From a virus: a DNA stretch of 64,000 nt. The stretch lies in the IMG/VR virus record IMGVR_UViG_3300042479_001767, positions 1 to 64,000 of that record, one strand, 5' to 3'. Positions 16,172-25,394 of the stretch are shown here, in pieces. The notes below the pieces were generated by a model. That model searched no databases. It was not told the origin of the DNA and saw only the letters and a list, made by a program, of their open reading frames with translations. The number at the start of each line of letters is the position of its first letter. The stretch's first letter is position 1. A program made the position numbers and the translations under genes.

Positions 16172-17125
16172 TTAATTTCCTAAGCCTAAATTTTCTAATT
16201 CTTCTTTATCGAAGCCTCTATCAGTTAAAGCTTTTTTGATAGCAGATAGTTTTTGAGCAACACCCTTTTTGCTAACAGGATCTTTAAAGTCACCTTGTTT
16301 AGTATTTTTATCAACAACAAGTAAATCTGAGAGATACATTGTTCTCATTATCAATTCTGCTGTAGAAGACTTTGAATAATCTGGTTCAGCATCATAATCT
16401 AAACCTGCTGTGCGAATAATATTTTCGGTCTCAGCATGCTTTTCAAGCTCGTTCTCAATCTTATCTTTGATATTTTTTTGTTCTTTGATAGATTTTTCTT
16501 TTTTAGTATCACGATTTTTTTTCTTATTATAATCACGAACAATATCAACAGCTCTTTCAACTGTTTCATTGTTCCAATACTTAAGTTTTGCTAAAAAGCG
16601 AACAATATCATTTTTCTCAACACCATGATCTAAAAGTTTACCAACTTTACCCATCAAAACTCTGAATGGGTTACCTCTGGTTTTCTTTTTGGGTTTTATT
16701 GCTTGTTGAGCTGTTCTATTGTTGTACACGGCATTGCCTTTCACAAGTTTATTAACTTCTTCTTTGTATTTTTTTGCTAATTCAATTGGTGTAGGATCTC
16801 TCTGATTTAAATTGTCAGGATTTCTTGTTAATTTTCTTTTATCACCATTTAAATTTGAAGAATTTAAAATTTTTATAAGTTTTTCTCTTACCTCTGGTCT
16901 AGTGGATTCTGAAATTGCATTTTCAATTTCTGCACTTAAACCAATTGACATTGATTCATTAATTATTTTATCCATTAATGAATTAAATTTCTTCAATGTC
17001 AAACCCTGTTCTTGTTGTCCCTGTTGTTGTCCATTAAGGGGCATATTTGTAGCACCCACAGCATCAGAGGTACTTGGAGTAGAGCCTGGTGGTGGTCCAG
17101 ATGGTACTTGTGAAATCTTATTCAT
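16172..17125 (-). CDS. Hypothetical protein, 317 aa, head gene cluster
   Basis: Not recognised. The first 40 residues are Pro/Gly/Gln-rich and disordered. The middle is basic (KPKKKTRGNPFRVLMGKV) with a Lys-rich coiled segment around 205-240, and the C-terminal third is helical. The start codon overlaps the stop of the upstream 271-codon gene as TAATG, and the gene ends one base before the 540-codon gene, so all three are translated from one message. The basic middle could bind DNA or an acidic partner such as the putative scaffold, but nothing in the sequence settles that. Confidence 0.6.
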   Translation of the reverse strand: MNKISQVPSGPPPGSTPSTSDAVGATNMPLNGQQQGQQEQGLTLKKFNSLMDKIINESMSIGLSAEIENAISESTRPEVREKLIKILNSSNLNGDKRKLTRNPDNLNQRDPTPIELAKKYKEEVNKLVKGNAVYNNRTAQQAIKPKKKTRGNPFRVLMGKVGKLLDHGVEKNDIVRFLAKLKYWNNETVERAVDIVRDYNKKKNRDTKKEKSIKEQKNIKDKIENELEKHAETENIIRTAGLDYDAEPDYSKSSTAELIMRTMYLSDLLVVDKNTKQGDFKDPVSKKGVAQKLSAIKKALTDRGFDKEELENLGLGN

Positions 17126-17940
17126 TAGTCTAAATCGTCAAAATTCAAATCAATATTGTTATAAATATCTCTTAAAGTTTTAGCTGGCTGCTGTGATTTT
17201 TGTTCGAAAGATCTACCAGTTGCAGATTTGATTTCATTTTTTTCTTCTCTGAGCTTTTGCTGTGAAGCAATTCTCATAGATTCTCTTTGATCAAGTTTAT
17301 CGGAATCAATCATCCCAAATTGTGATGAATATTCTGTATCTGAAGAAGTTCTGAGGATGGAATGTGCTCTAGCATTAACAGTGTTTGATTTTCTGATAGT
17401 ATTGATTGCTCTATCTTCCCAATCTTTGTGTCTGGATGCTTTAGCTTCTCTTGAAGCTTGAGTTTGTGCAACTACTTGTTCACTGGTGTTTTCTTGACTA
17501 TTTAAGAATTCTTGGGATAATGCAATCATATCTGGATTGAAAATAGATGCAGAGCCTCTAAGCATAGCATCCATGTATTCTTCTGAAGAGAATGCTTGCA
17601 AACCACTTGTTGTAGTTCTTGCATTTAATCCCTCATCAACTCCATAATCAGATCTTCTGATTGAACCAAAATCATTGTTCAATAAAGATTCTTCCATTGA
17701 AGAAGGTCTTAGATCTTCATACTTTGCTGCGCCAGAAATCTTTTCCCAGGACTTTTCAAGATTTGAAGCTTCTTTGCCCATACCCACTTGCTGTTTCGAC
17801 ATTTTAAATCTATTTTCGGTAGAATTTCTTTTTAAATCAGCATATGGATCTTCTTCAACGTCAACTTGTGCACCGACAAATTTGTTTTGAATGAAAGATG
17901 GTATATTGTCTATTTCTGATACTTTTCTAAATTTGCTCAT
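17125..17940 (-). CDS. Hypothetical protein, 271 aa, head gene cluster
   Basis: Not recognised. It is Ser/Gln/Arg-rich, largely polar, with a helical stretch near 160-200 (REAKASRHKDWEDRAINTI) and an acidic C-terminus ending LNFDDLD. AGGAAAATAAAC precedes the ATG. The hairpin at 17971-17997 separates it from the preceding gene. Polar, repeat-poor proteins of this sort in head clusters are often internal virion proteins; this is inference from location. Confidence 0.55.
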   Translation of the reverse strand: MSKFRKVSEIDNIPSFIQNKFVGAQVDVEEDPYADLKRNSTENRFKMSKQQVGMGKEASNLEKSWEKISGAAKYEDLRPSSMEESLLNNDFGSIRRSDYGVDEGLNARTTTSGLQAFSSEEYMDAMLRGSASIFNPDMIALSQEFLNSQENTSEQVVAQTQASREAKASRHKDWEDRAINTIRKSNTVNARAHSILRTSSDTEYSSQFGMIDSDKLDQRESMRIASQQKLREEKNEIKSATGRSFEQKSQQPAKTLRDIYNNIDLNFDDLD

Positions 17941-17970
17941 GTTTATTTTCCTGGAATAATCTACAAGACA

Positions 17971-17997
17971 ATCCCAGGAGGATAGAACTCCTGGGAT
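17971..17997 (-). terminator. Hairpin/terminator after the 305-aa gene
   Basis: A perfect 10-bp inverted repeat (ATCCCAGGAG and its complement) with a 7-nt loop between two minus-strand genes. The T-tract is poor (TTGTCTTG), so it may be a weak terminator or a processing/stability hairpin. Confidence 0.5.
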
Positions 17998-18018
17998 GTT
18001 ATTTCTTGAGGATTTTTT

Positions 18019-18936
18019 TTATGATTTCTTATCGTACTTCTTGGTAAACAAGGCTTCAATCCAATCTTGATCGCCGTAACCAAGGTCATTCTTCCAATAA
18101 TCAATCAATCTGCTGTAATCTGCATCTGAAAGAGTTGCTTCCTTGACCATAGATGCAACAGCTGTTTTCTTAACTGATGTTGCAAGGTTGGATGCCATTA
18201 CATTTTTGATGTCTACAGTATTGTCTGCAACAGGAGCATTATTACCAAGCATTGCATCCACATATTCTTGTGGAAAACCTTGAGCTAATGCTTTTGAAGC
18301 AAAGGCTTTTTTAGCATTAACTGGAAGATTAGTGATTGGTCTAAATCCAGATTCGGTATTTGTCTTTGCAGTCTTCACTTTTTGTGCAGCCTTTTCATCG
18401 TTTGCTACTTTAGTGACTAAAGATTCACGATATGCTTTTCTTTGAGCTAATTTTTGATTCTTTTCAGCTTCAGCTTTGACAATGGTCTCAACTTTGCTTG
18501 CTAATCTAACTCTTCTCTCATGTCTTGCAGCAAGGATTGCATTTTTAAGATCTTCATCGCCTGCAGCAATTGCAGCTTCTACTGCATCAGCTGAAAGCTG
18601 TGATGGATGGTTAAAAACAATACTTGAACTTAATTTGAGTTTCTTTTTCTCAGCTTCTGGTAAAGCATCTATGATATCCTGTACAGATGCATCTTTAGCA
18701 TCTTTGACATCTTTTTTAGCATCTTTTTTATCATCATCATCTTGATCTTCAGATGCATTTTTATTCTTTTGATCAAGATATTCTTGCAATCCAGGATTAA
18801 GTTTGCCTGATGTTTTACCAGCTTCTTTAACTTCAGCTAGTTTATTGTTGAAATTGTCCCAATTGATGCCTTGAAAAACCATCTCTGAATCAAGTGGATC
18901 TTCATTGACATGTGTAGGGAAGATTCTATCTGCCAT
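18019..18936 (-). CDS. Hypothetical Ala/Lys-rich helical protein, 305 aa
   Basis: Not recognised. The N-terminal 60 residues look folded, followed by a charged DDDDKKDAKKD-type linker and a long Ala/Lys/Glu helical region to about residue 200. A C-terminal unit of about 100 residues ends in the aromatic IDYWKNDLGYGDQDWIEALF segment. The very good GAGGAG ribosome-binding site and flanking hairpins suggest it is made strongly from its own message. An abundant internal head protein or scaffold would fit, by inference only. Confidence 0.55.
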   Translation of the reverse strand: MADRIFPTHVNEDPLDSEMVFQGINWDNFNNKLAEVKEAGKTSGKLNPGLQEYLDQKNKNASEDQDDDDKKDAKKDVKDAKDASVQDIIDALPEAEKKKLKLSSSIVFNHPSQLSADAVEAAIAAGDEDLKNAILAARHERRVRLASKVETIVKAEAEKNQKLAQRKAYRESLVTKVANDEKAAQKVKTAKTNTESGFRPITNLPVNAKKAFASKALAQGFPQEYVDAMLGNNAPVADNTVDIKNVMASNLATSVKKTAVASMVKEATLSDADYSRLIDYWKNDLGYGDQDWIEALFTKKYDKKS

Positions 18937-18972
18937 AATTTTAATAACTCCTCAAGAAATTATATTGTAAAC

Positions 18973-19005
18973 CTTCTGAAATTTAATCTATCAAACCTTC
19001 AGAAG
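18973..19005 (-). terminator. Hairpin between the DUF192 and 305-aa genes
   Basis: An 8-bp inverted repeat, CTTCTGAA and TTCAGAAG, with a 17-nt loop, 11 bp after the DUF192-like gene. The tail is only moderately T-rich, so terminator function is likely but not certain. Confidence 0.45.
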
Positions 19006-19015
19006 TTTTATTTCT

Positions 19016-19354
19016 CTATGTTTTTTTATCCAATATGAGTTTTTTGCCCTTCAAAATTAATTTGTCTCCAATATTAATTTTGAGTTTTTTGAATATGCCT
19101 TTATATGCTTCTACAACATATTTGACATCATCTGCGTCTGGAGCAACAAGTTTTGTGCTCTGTTTTTCTAAATCTTTAAAATCTAAAATTTCAAAATCAT
19201 TATTTAGAAATGCCAAACTAAGAGAAAAATCTACATTATTATTCCAAAAAGAATGTTGACCTTTAGAAGGAAATGTAAAAAATACTACTTCCAATTCTTC
19301 TAAAGGTTCTGCAAACATCAATCCCTTAGTTCTTTTTTGATCGTTGTCAGCCAT
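19016..19354 (-). CDS. DUF192 family protein
   Basis: A 112-residue protein matching the small DUF192 (UPF0127) beta-barrel family. It has the KGLMFAEPLEELEVVFFTF start of the fold, HSFWNNNVDFSLSLAFLN in place of the usual FWMKNT...LDIAFL signature, then VVEAYKGIFKKLKINIGDKL, matching the family's final G...I..GD element. Members usually have a signal peptide in bacteria; this one has none, so it acts in the cytoplasm or the virion. The biochemical role of the family is unknown. It lies between two unknown structural-type genes. CAGGTTT just before the ATG is a weak ribosome-binding site. Confidence 0.65.
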   Translation of the reverse strand: MADNDQKRTKGLMFAEPLEELEVVFFTFPSKGQHSFWNNNVDFSLSLAFLNNDFEILDFKDLEKQSTKLVAPDADDVKYVVEAYKGIFKKLKINIGDKLILKGKKLILDKKT

Positions 19355-19396
19355 AAACCTGATTTCGAATTCATCACGGAATTCACTACTAGAGAG

Positions 19397-19885
19397 TCAA
19401 GTAGCGATTTTTTTAAATTTTGTATTTGATTGAACTACCGCTTTAGCTTCGTTTAAATCAAATTTATCTTTGGTTCTATTTTTTCTGAATTCATTTGTTG
19501 TTTCAGAACTAAGATAATGATCTCTAAGAGCCAATTTAGCTTTTTCAGTAAGCGAAACTGATCTTCCGTAACCAGTAAGTAATCCTGAAGTTTTAAGTGC
19601 TAAAAGATCATTATCTGTAATATCAGAAGGAACATGGCAAACTTTAGCTTCTCTATTATGAGTAAGTTGATTTGCAGCAGTGACAACTTCATCAACATTT
19701 TTGTCAATAGTCATAAGCATTTCCATATAACGATCACCAACTTTAGCAGCTTGCTTTTGTGGTGGTGGAGTTGAACCCATGAGTTGAATTTGGATATCTG
19801 ATAAACCCAAATTGCTCATTGACTGAGTGTCAAATAATTCTGCGTGTAATTCTAAAGAATGAACTGGCTTAATTGGTAAAGGCAT
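19397..19885 (-). CDS. Hypothetical protein, 162 aa, with a winged-helix-like C-terminal half
   Basis: Not recognised as a family. Residues about 85-130 (NDLLALKTSGLLTGYGRSVSLTEKAKLAL, quoted here only as a pattern of L..GLL..GR.V.LTEK) resemble the recognition helix and wing of winged-helix proteins. This half may therefore bind DNA or protein. The N-terminus is Pro/Leu-rich with LSDIQIQLMGS. AGGAGA precedes the ATG. It is followed by the DUF192-like gene and preceded by the 148-codon gene at 19895. Function unknown. Confidence 0.55.
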   Translation of the reverse strand: MPLPIKPVHSLELHAELFDTQSMSNLGLSDIQIQLMGSTPPPQKQAAKVGDRYMEMLMTIDKNVDEVVTAANQLTHNREAKVCHVPSDITDNDLLALKTSGLLTGYGRSVSLTEKAKLALRDHYLSSETTNEFRKNRTKDKFDLNEAKAVVQSNTKFKKIAT

Positions 19886-19894
19886 AATGTTCTC

Positions 19895-20338
19895 CTATCT
19901 AAGTGGAATTCTATTTTTCCAACCATTTCCATCATCTACATTTTTCTGATATGTTGCTTCAAATGTAAAGGAATCTACGTCTCCAGCCATTGAAGGACTA
20001 GATGCTAAATTGCCTGGATCTATATACGCTGGACCTGGAACATTATCTGGACCATGTAAAAGCCCTTCGATATTTTGTCCATCAGCTTCTCCACCCAAAT
20101 CAAAATATTCTTTAGGAATTTTATTTGGTTTTTTGGTCTGTCTCCACTCATCACCCTCTTTAAATTCATCTTCCAACTCGTCATATTCGACAAGATAAAT
20201 ATTTGGGTTTTTAGTGACAGATTGTTCTACATAATATTGGGCTACTTTTTCAAAAATTAAATCAGAAGACTTGAAATTACCCTTACTATCTAGGATGTAG
20301 GCAATCCTTAATGTTTTATGGAGAATATTGAGATCCAT
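19895..20338 (-). CDS. Hypothetical protein with N-terminal A..LD..G...AD-type helical motif
   Basis: Not recognised. The frame can be extended to a TTG at 20377 inside the UGM gene, but ATG 20338 gives the natural N-terminus. This begins with a helical hairpin reading LRIAYILDSKGNFKSSDLI, very like residues 11-30 of the plus-strand protein at 44773 (AEELDKLGRYAEADNLVRLA). The shared motif suggests the same docking or assembly partner. The remainder is acidic and Pro/Gly-rich, ending KNRIPLR. It starts 22 bp after the UGM stop. Confidence 0.55.
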   Translation of the reverse strand: MDLNILHKTLRIAYILDSKGNFKSSDLIFEKVAQYYVEQSVTKNPNIYLVEYDELEDEFKEGDEWRQTKKPNKIPKEYFDLGGEADGQNIEGLLHGPDNVPGPAYIDPGNLASSPSMAGDVDSFTFEATYQKNVDDGNGWKNRIPLR

Positions 20339-20360
20339 AATCTTTGTGTTACTTAATTTT

Positions 20361-21482
20361 TCACAAATTTCCTGCAAATTCTTTTTTTACAACTTGTAAT
20401 GCATTTTCAATAGTAGTGTCCATATCAAAATATTTATAATTGCCTAATCTTCCACCAATTAATAAATTTGGACAATTGACAGATGCAAAATTTCTATACT
20501 TTTCGTATTTTTCATTATTGATTTCATCATTTATTGGATAGTATGGATCTTCATTAGGAATGTTTTTATCAAATGTTTTTGAATACTCATAAGTAATTAC
20601 TTTTTCATCTGATTTACTATTGTAAAAATAATTATGTTGAATGATTCTCGTAAAATGAAAATCCTCAGATGGATATGTCATCAATGCCGTGCCTTGAATG
20701 TCAATCTTTGTATTGTAACTACTATGTTTGAGTGTTCGGTATTCTAAATCTCCAAACATGTAATTAAAATATTGATCAATAGGTCCTGTGTAAATTACTT
20801 TTTCAGCCAAAGAGTTTAAAAAATCTCTATTTACAATGTAATCACATTCTAACCAAACAACAATGCCTGATAATAGTTTTTCAAAAATTGAAGTGTAACC
20901 ATGAATCGGAATACCTTCGTAAACATGATCATCAGAATAATATCGATCATTTAAAGAAAATCTTAATGGTATTCGTTTAGCAATTGATGCTGGTAATAAT
21001 TTTGGCTCTCTGCCCCATTGTTTTTTGGTGTATCCGTAGAAAAACATTTCGTACAAAGTTCTACCCATGGTGCTAAGACAATATTCTTCGAAATTTTGTG
21101 GATTTTCAAATAAAATTTTATCTGAATTAATTCTTTCTTTTGCTTGAAGTGGAGTGACAACATCATTCCAAACATGATGAATAGTAGATAAATTTATTGG
21201 CAAAGAATAGATTTTATTATTTACAAAAGCTTTATTTCTTAGAGTGAAATTATTAAATTCTGCAAATTTATTTATATAATCCCAAACATATTTTTTTGAA
21301 GTATGAAAAATATGTGGACCATATTTGTGTATATGATAATCTTCAAATGGTTCAGAATAACAATTTCCACCAATATGATTTCTTTTATCAACTACTAATA
21401 CTTTTTTACCTAATTTATTAGCTTCATAAGCAAAAATGGAGCCGAATAATCCGGCTCCAACAATAAGATAATCATATTTCAT
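20361..21482 (-). CDS. glf: UDP-galactopyranose mutase
   Basis: Converts UDP-galactopyranose to UDP-galactofuranose with reduced FAD. The 373-residue length is typical of bacterial UGM. The FAD-binding LIVGAGLFGS, VVDKRNHIGGNCY, the HKYGPHIFHT signature and the TPLQAKERI and GYTKKQWG segments are all present, as is the C-terminal GGRLGNYKYFDMD that closes the flavin site. The key arginine and tyrosine regions look intact. No Shine-Dalgarno sequence is present; a TTCACC-17-TAAAAT promoter ends 6 nt before the ATG. It is unexpected inside a head-gene block and may decorate virions or modify the host surface together with the sugar genes at 0-4 kb. Confidence 0.92.
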   Translation of the reverse strand: MKYDYLIVGAGLFGSIFAYEANKLGKKVLVVDKRNHIGGNCYSEPFEDYHIHKYGPHIFHTSKKYVWDYINKFAEFNNFTLRNKAFVNNKIYSLPINLSTIHHVWNDVVTPLQAKERINSDKILFENPQNFEEYCLSTMGRTLYEMFFYGYTKKQWGREPKLLPASIAKRIPLRFSLNDRYYSDDHVYEGIPIHGYTSIFEKLLSGIVVWLECDYIVNRDFLNSLAEKVIYTGPIDQYFNYMFGDLEYRTLKHSSYNTKIDIQGTALMTYPSEDFHFTRIIQHNYFYNSKSDEKVITYEYSKTFDKNIPNEDPYYPINDEINNEKYEKYRNFASVNCPNLLIGGRLGNYKYFDMDTTIENALQVVKKEFAGNL

Positions 21483-21488
21483 ATGATT

Positions 21489-21517
21489 ATTTTACATATT
21501 AACTTGGGTTTGGTGAA
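21489..21517 (-). promoter_or_regulatory. Sigma-70-type promoter of the UGM gene (leaderless type)
   Basis: On the minus strand TTCACC, a 17-bp spacer and TAAAAT, with the ATG 6 nt after the -10 box and no ribosome-binding site. The -35 box is a weak match (four of six). The geometry agrees with the hddA, portal, purA, primase and 105-aa gene promoters. Confidence 0.45.
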
Positions 21518-22554
21518 AAGTGCCCATATAGTCCAATCCCATCATAAATTTCTTCAACACCCTTATCTTCTCCACCCATGTCATTATAATCATAATAATT
21601 TCCAGGAAAAGACTTGCCATGCTGATTGAAAATACTTATTTCTTTAGGATTCATTTGAATTTTTTTACCCATCTCTTGCATTGGAACAACATTAGCTTTT
21701 GTATCTGGATATGGATTTCTTAGCATGGTCTCTTCATTGTATCCCGATGTGTCTTGATAAGATCTGTTAGCTTGATTACCTTCATTTAAGTATTCTTCAA
21801 GACCTTCGAAACCTGCTAAACCATCTAAAACTTTATATTGTCCATCTGGAAAAGAATGAAATTGATATTCATCAAATTGATTATTTGGCTCACCTTCTGG
21901 CTTTACAGTAAACCTATTACGTCTCTTTACAGGATAGTCATAATCTTGAGGATCATGAACAAAACCATATTCTTTTGCAGTTCTGTTTGGATTGTTAGAA
22001 GAGATTACATCATGTCGTCTTTGAGGTTTTATTTGATCAGGAACTTTATCTTCGTATTCGTGAGCTCTTTTTTTGCTGTCATCAAAATGCCTTCTCTCAG
22101 CTAAACTTTCTTCCATTGTTCTTAAGTGTTCAGGTTTAGCATGAAAGTTTTCTTTGATATATGCTGGGCTATTTTTGATTAAACTTGATGCATGGTCTTC
22201 CAAAGATTTTTTGTAATTGTGAAGTTGCATTCTTAATTTTAATTTTAGTCTTTCAGTGGAAGACAATTCGTAATTAAGATCACCATCGGTATATGTGTGT
22301 TGAACAGAAAGTTGTTTCTCAATATTTTCATCATTTACATTATATTGATCTAAATAAATATGGGTTTTTGAAAGAATTTTTTCAAAACTGTCGTCTTCAT
22401 CAACATAAATATTAAGCTCAGAACCACCACGATTGGTGCCACCCCTTCCAAAAGGGCTACGACCAGGAGAGAAAGGTGATCCATTACCACCACCACCTAC
22501 GCCACCAAATTGTGCGGTTTTGATATTATTTGAAGACATAATGTTTTTTTCCAT
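21499..22554 (-). CDS. Hypothetical Gly-rich/charged protein, 351 aa, after terminase
   Basis: Not recognised. It starts with a Gly/Pro/Arg-rich disordered segment (GGVGGGGNGSPFSPGRSPFGRG at about 16-38, described by composition). A helical, charged middle with EKQL- and EESLAERR-like repeats follows, then a Tyr/Asn/Asp-rich C-terminus ending GHFSPNPS. Two ATGs five codons apart are possible; the second has GGA at a better distance. It follows the large terminase gene by 6 bp and is probably co-transcribed with it. The repeats resemble those in the 540- and 1394-residue proteins. A virion role is likely but unproven. Confidence 0.55.
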   Translation of the reverse strand: MEKNIMSSNNIKTAQFGGVGGGGNGSPFSPGRSPFGRGGTNRGGSELNIYVDEDDSFEKILSKTHIYLDQYNVNDENIEKQLSVQHTYTDGDLNYELSSTERLKLKLRMQLHNYKKSLEDHASSLIKNSPAYIKENFHAKPEHLRTMEESLAERRHFDDSKKRAHEYEDKVPDQIKPQRRHDVISSNNPNRTAKEYGFVHDPQDYDYPVKRRNRFTVKPEGEPNNQFDEYQFHSFPDGQYKVLDGLAGFEGLEEYLNEGNQANRSYQDTSGYNEETMLRNPYPDTKANVVPMQEMGKKIQMNPKEISIFNQHGKSFPGNYYDYNDMGGEDKGVEEIYDGIGLYGHFSPNPS

Positions 22555-22560
22555 AAAAAT

Positions 22561-24684
22561 TTATCTAAACCTTCCACCTAAATTCATCAATCTTGCATTA
22601 GGAAGTCTTATAATTATTTTTGATGTTAAACATTCATAAGATACAGCAGCTACAGCATCGCAAATGTCATCTTTGTATCCTGACAAAGACTCGATGTAAT
22701 ATCTTTTGCCTTTCCATTTCTTTTGTAAAAATTGAAATTGGATTTTAGCTTCTTGCACTTCATTAAGTGGTTGTCTTTCACCACGCATATCAAGATAACT
22801 ACCACCTGAAATATCATACATGTCAATTCTTTCTTCTCTAATTAATTGACTTAATTCAGTGTAAATATCTTCTTTGTATTGTTTATTAAAATGTTTTTCA
22901 ACAATATTTATTCCAGCAGTTTTCAATCTTATAATTGAAGATTGTGAATTCCATTGATCAACACTAACTTGTTTAAATCTAAATCTTTTATGAAGATCAA
23001 TGACATAATCTTCAACTTCTCTAGTGTCAATTGGTTGATTTTTGGACATTGGATTCCAAAAGTGAATGTGATCAATAACTACTCGCTTAAGTGGTCTATT
23101 ATCAGGACCTACAGTTCCATACATAGGCTCTGTATGAGCAACACACAATGCATAATAATCTGATGTTCTAGCAGGATCTAAATGACAATAATATTCAAAC
23201 ATATTGTCAGCATATTCTTTTCTTTTGACCATACTCATGCTACTGAACATAGAATTAATCAAATCAGCCATAAACATAGGATCTTGAGAAGATGCACCAA
23301 ATTCAGCCCCATATTGCATTTGAAATTCTGATGGATTTTTCTTTTTTTCGTTATCTAAAAATTCTTTCCCAATATTCGGATTTGCTAACCATGTTGGCAA
23401 TCTCATTATCAAAGTCGTAGGATCTTCAACTCTGTTTTCATGCAAGTCGTGCAATAACCCAATAGGTCCTTTGGGGTTTGAAAGCATCATCATCTTTCCG
23501 TCTTTTCCAAAGGTTGCAAGAGATGGCTTCAAATCATCATATAATGCGTAATCTAATCCTGAATCGGGATTATCACCTGCCATAGCAGCAATTTCGTCCA
23601 TGATTATGCACCAGCAAGTTAGACCAACAAGACCTGATGCACTTGAAGAACCACATTTTAAAGTTAAAGAACCAGAAAATGGATTTAACCCTTGAGCAGT
23701 ACGGCGTTCATTTTCCTTAATATCATGGTCTGTAAGGAATCTCATTTCAAGTTCAGTGTCTTTGCCAATAAATGGATTGAAATATGGCGAGGCTAGTACT
23801 GTTTGTTTGATTTTTGAGAAGATAGCATTCTTTGCTTGTTCTTCATTTTTAGCAACATTCAATAAAACAATTTGATCAAATTCCATTAAACCATATCTGG
23901 CTTGTGGATGACCCATAGAAATCAATCTGTACAGTTCATAAAGTGCAATAGCTGAGACTAAGAATGATTTTCCACTACGTCTTCCAAGTACCAGTACAAG
24001 TTCTTGAAATTTGTATCTATTTGTACATTTCTCGTATATTTGATGTCTTAGTTTGGAATCTATTTCATCAGAAAACAAAAGATCTTTTTCTGATTGAAAA
24101 CCATCAATAACAGGTCTATCTGATAATTTATCTACAAGTCTGATTGCATCAAAGTTTGTAGCTTCTTCTTTTGCATCTTCATATCTTTTTATTCTGACAT
24201 CATCATCTAAATTAACGCATTCAAGACATGGAGAGTTATCAACTGTAAAAAGTGGTTTTACTATTTTACCAAGTTTCTTTTTTCTTAAAGTATCTTCCTC
24301 ATTGTCCTTGATATGTTTCCAAACGCACCCTTCGCATCCATTTCTTTCTTCTAAAGGAACATCTTGAATTTCTAAATTTTCATTTCCTTCTTGCCCCATA
24401 TAAAAACACTTGAGAATCAATCTTTGCCAAGGATGTGGCTTCAGATTACAAAAATAAGGGTGTTCTATAAATGTTATGATGTCTACGATTTGATCAGGGT
24501 TAAATCTTGTCTTCTCTGGTTTTTTTGGAGGGGATATATCAGTTCTGGCACTTGGCAAAATGATATCGTCAAACTCAGATGCATAGCCAGTGTCTTTGAA
24601 GAATTGAGAAACTTCATTAGCTTGCTGCATAAGTTGACTTTTGAGGTCATGTTGCGCTAATTTCTGCGGATTTGGTTTTCTCAT
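22561..24684 (-). CDS. terL: Terminase large subunit
   Basis: The DNA-packaging motor ATPase and headful/site nuclease, 707 residues. The ATPase domain has Walker A GRRSGKS (234-240), Walker B CWCIIMDEIAAM and a coupling motif around MMLSNPKGP. The RNase H-like nuclease domain has YCHLDPARTSDYYA and VSVDQWNSQSSI, with the last acidic site in GYKDDICDAVAA near the C-terminus. An unusual N-terminal insertion carries CEGC (117-120) and CLEC (153-156), a likely zinc site. The start overlaps the stop of the putative small subunit as TAATG. It works with the portal gene at 11836 and is assembled at the head entrance. Confidence 0.93.
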   Translation of the reverse strand: MRKPNPQKLAQHDLKSQLMQQANEVSQFFKDTGYASEFDDIILPSARTDISPPKKPEKTRFNPDQIVDIITFIEHPYFCNLKPHPWQRLILKCFYMGQEGNENLEIQDVPLEERNGCEGCVWKHIKDNEEDTLRKKKLGKIVKPLFTVDNSPCLECVNLDDDVRIKRYEDAKEEATNFDAIRLVDKLSDRPVIDGFQSEKDLLFSDEIDSKLRHQIYEKCTNRYKFQELVLVLGRRSGKSFLVSAIALYELYRLISMGHPQARYGLMEFDQIVLLNVAKNEEQAKNAIFSKIKQTVLASPYFNPFIGKDTELEMRFLTDHDIKENERRTAQGLNPFSGSLTLKCGSSSASGLVGLTCWCIIMDEIAAMAGDNPDSGLDYALYDDLKPSLATFGKDGKMMMLSNPKGPIGLLHDLHENRVEDPTTLIMRLPTWLANPNIGKEFLDNEKKKNPSEFQMQYGAEFGASSQDPMFMADLINSMFSSMSMVKRKEYADNMFEYYCHLDPARTSDYYALCVAHTEPMYGTVGPDNRPLKRVVIDHIHFWNPMSKNQPIDTREVEDYVIDLHKRFRFKQVSVDQWNSQSSIIRLKTAGINIVEKHFNKQYKEDIYTELSQLIREERIDMYDISGGSYLDMRGERQPLNEVQEAKIQFQFLQKKWKGKRYYIESLSGYKDDICDAVAAVSYECLTSKIIIRLPNARLMNLGGRFR

Positions 24685-25373
24685 TAGTTGTCAGATTGAA
24701 TTTTGCTCTTCAGGGTTTGTATTTCTTCCCTAATAATTCTTTTATCAGTTTCAGAATCCATTTTTTCATGGAGTTTGACAAGTACATCAAAAATATTTAT
24801 AGCATAGATACCTTGATTATCTCTTGCTTCTTTTAGATATAAAATTTTTGTAATTAGTTTTTCAACCATTGCTGCTCTTTTGAGCTTCATATCATTATTT
24901 TTGGAACAATCCATTCCACGAACATCGTCAAGCTCCACAAGTAAAGCTGTAAGTGCTAATTGATGTTCTCTAAAAATCCAAGGAGCAATTAATTCTTCTC
25001 TTTGCTCATAATTCTTCAGACCTGAAGTTGCAATTTTCTTAAAATCACAATGCTGGTCCATGTGTGTGTTAACTTGAACCCAGTTAAGTTTTGCATCAAA
25101 ATACTTGTGGAAAAAATTGATTACTGATTGTGGCTTTTTACCACTTTCAAGATATACATGTTCAGCTAAGTCTCTAAAAGCTGAAGTACAAAGTGAACAT
25201 CTTGGTTCAATAAACTGAGGATATTGAATATCACTCATATTGTCAGGAGGAAGAGGAGATAAGGGTCTATCTCCTTCTTTCAAATCCTTGAACATTCTAG
25301 AAGGTTTATCTATTGTTTTATCTACAGCAGGAATGATAGCATCAACAATCTCTTCTTTATTATTATCTTGCAT
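24684..25373 (-). CDS. terS: Putative terminase small subunit
   Basis: A predominantly helical protein directly before terL and coupled to it by TAATG. It has a CSLC...H...HC zinc-like cluster (CSLCTSAF and MDQHCDF) and a C-terminal helical coil with KLHEKMDSETDKRIIREEI. Small terminase subunits are variable helical DNA-binding proteins encoded just upstream of terL, so the name comes from position plus helix content. The frame extends to GTG 25403, but that codon lies inside a hairpin. ATG 25373 has TATAAA 6 nt before it and no Shine-Dalgarno sequence, so the start is uncertain. Confidence 0.55.
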   Translation of the reverse strand: MQDNNKEEIVDAIIPAVDKTIDKPSRMFKDLKEGDRPLSPLPPDNMSDIQYPQFIEPRCSLCTSAFRDLAEHVYLESGKKPQSVINFFHKYFDAKLNWVQVNTHMDQHCDFKKIATSGLKNYEQREELIAPWIFREHQLALTALLVELDDVRGMDCSKNNDMKLKRAAMVEKLITKILYLKEARDNQGIYAINIFDVLVKLHEKMDSETDKRIIREEIQTLKSKIQSDN

Positions 25374-25394
25374 AATGGCTTTATACAAAGCAGA

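Noticed and set aside
19355-19400. Palindromic GAATTC pair upstream of the DUF192 gene as a terminator
   Set aside because: The two 6-bp copies could pair, but the stem is too short and lacks a T-tract, so no terminator was listed.
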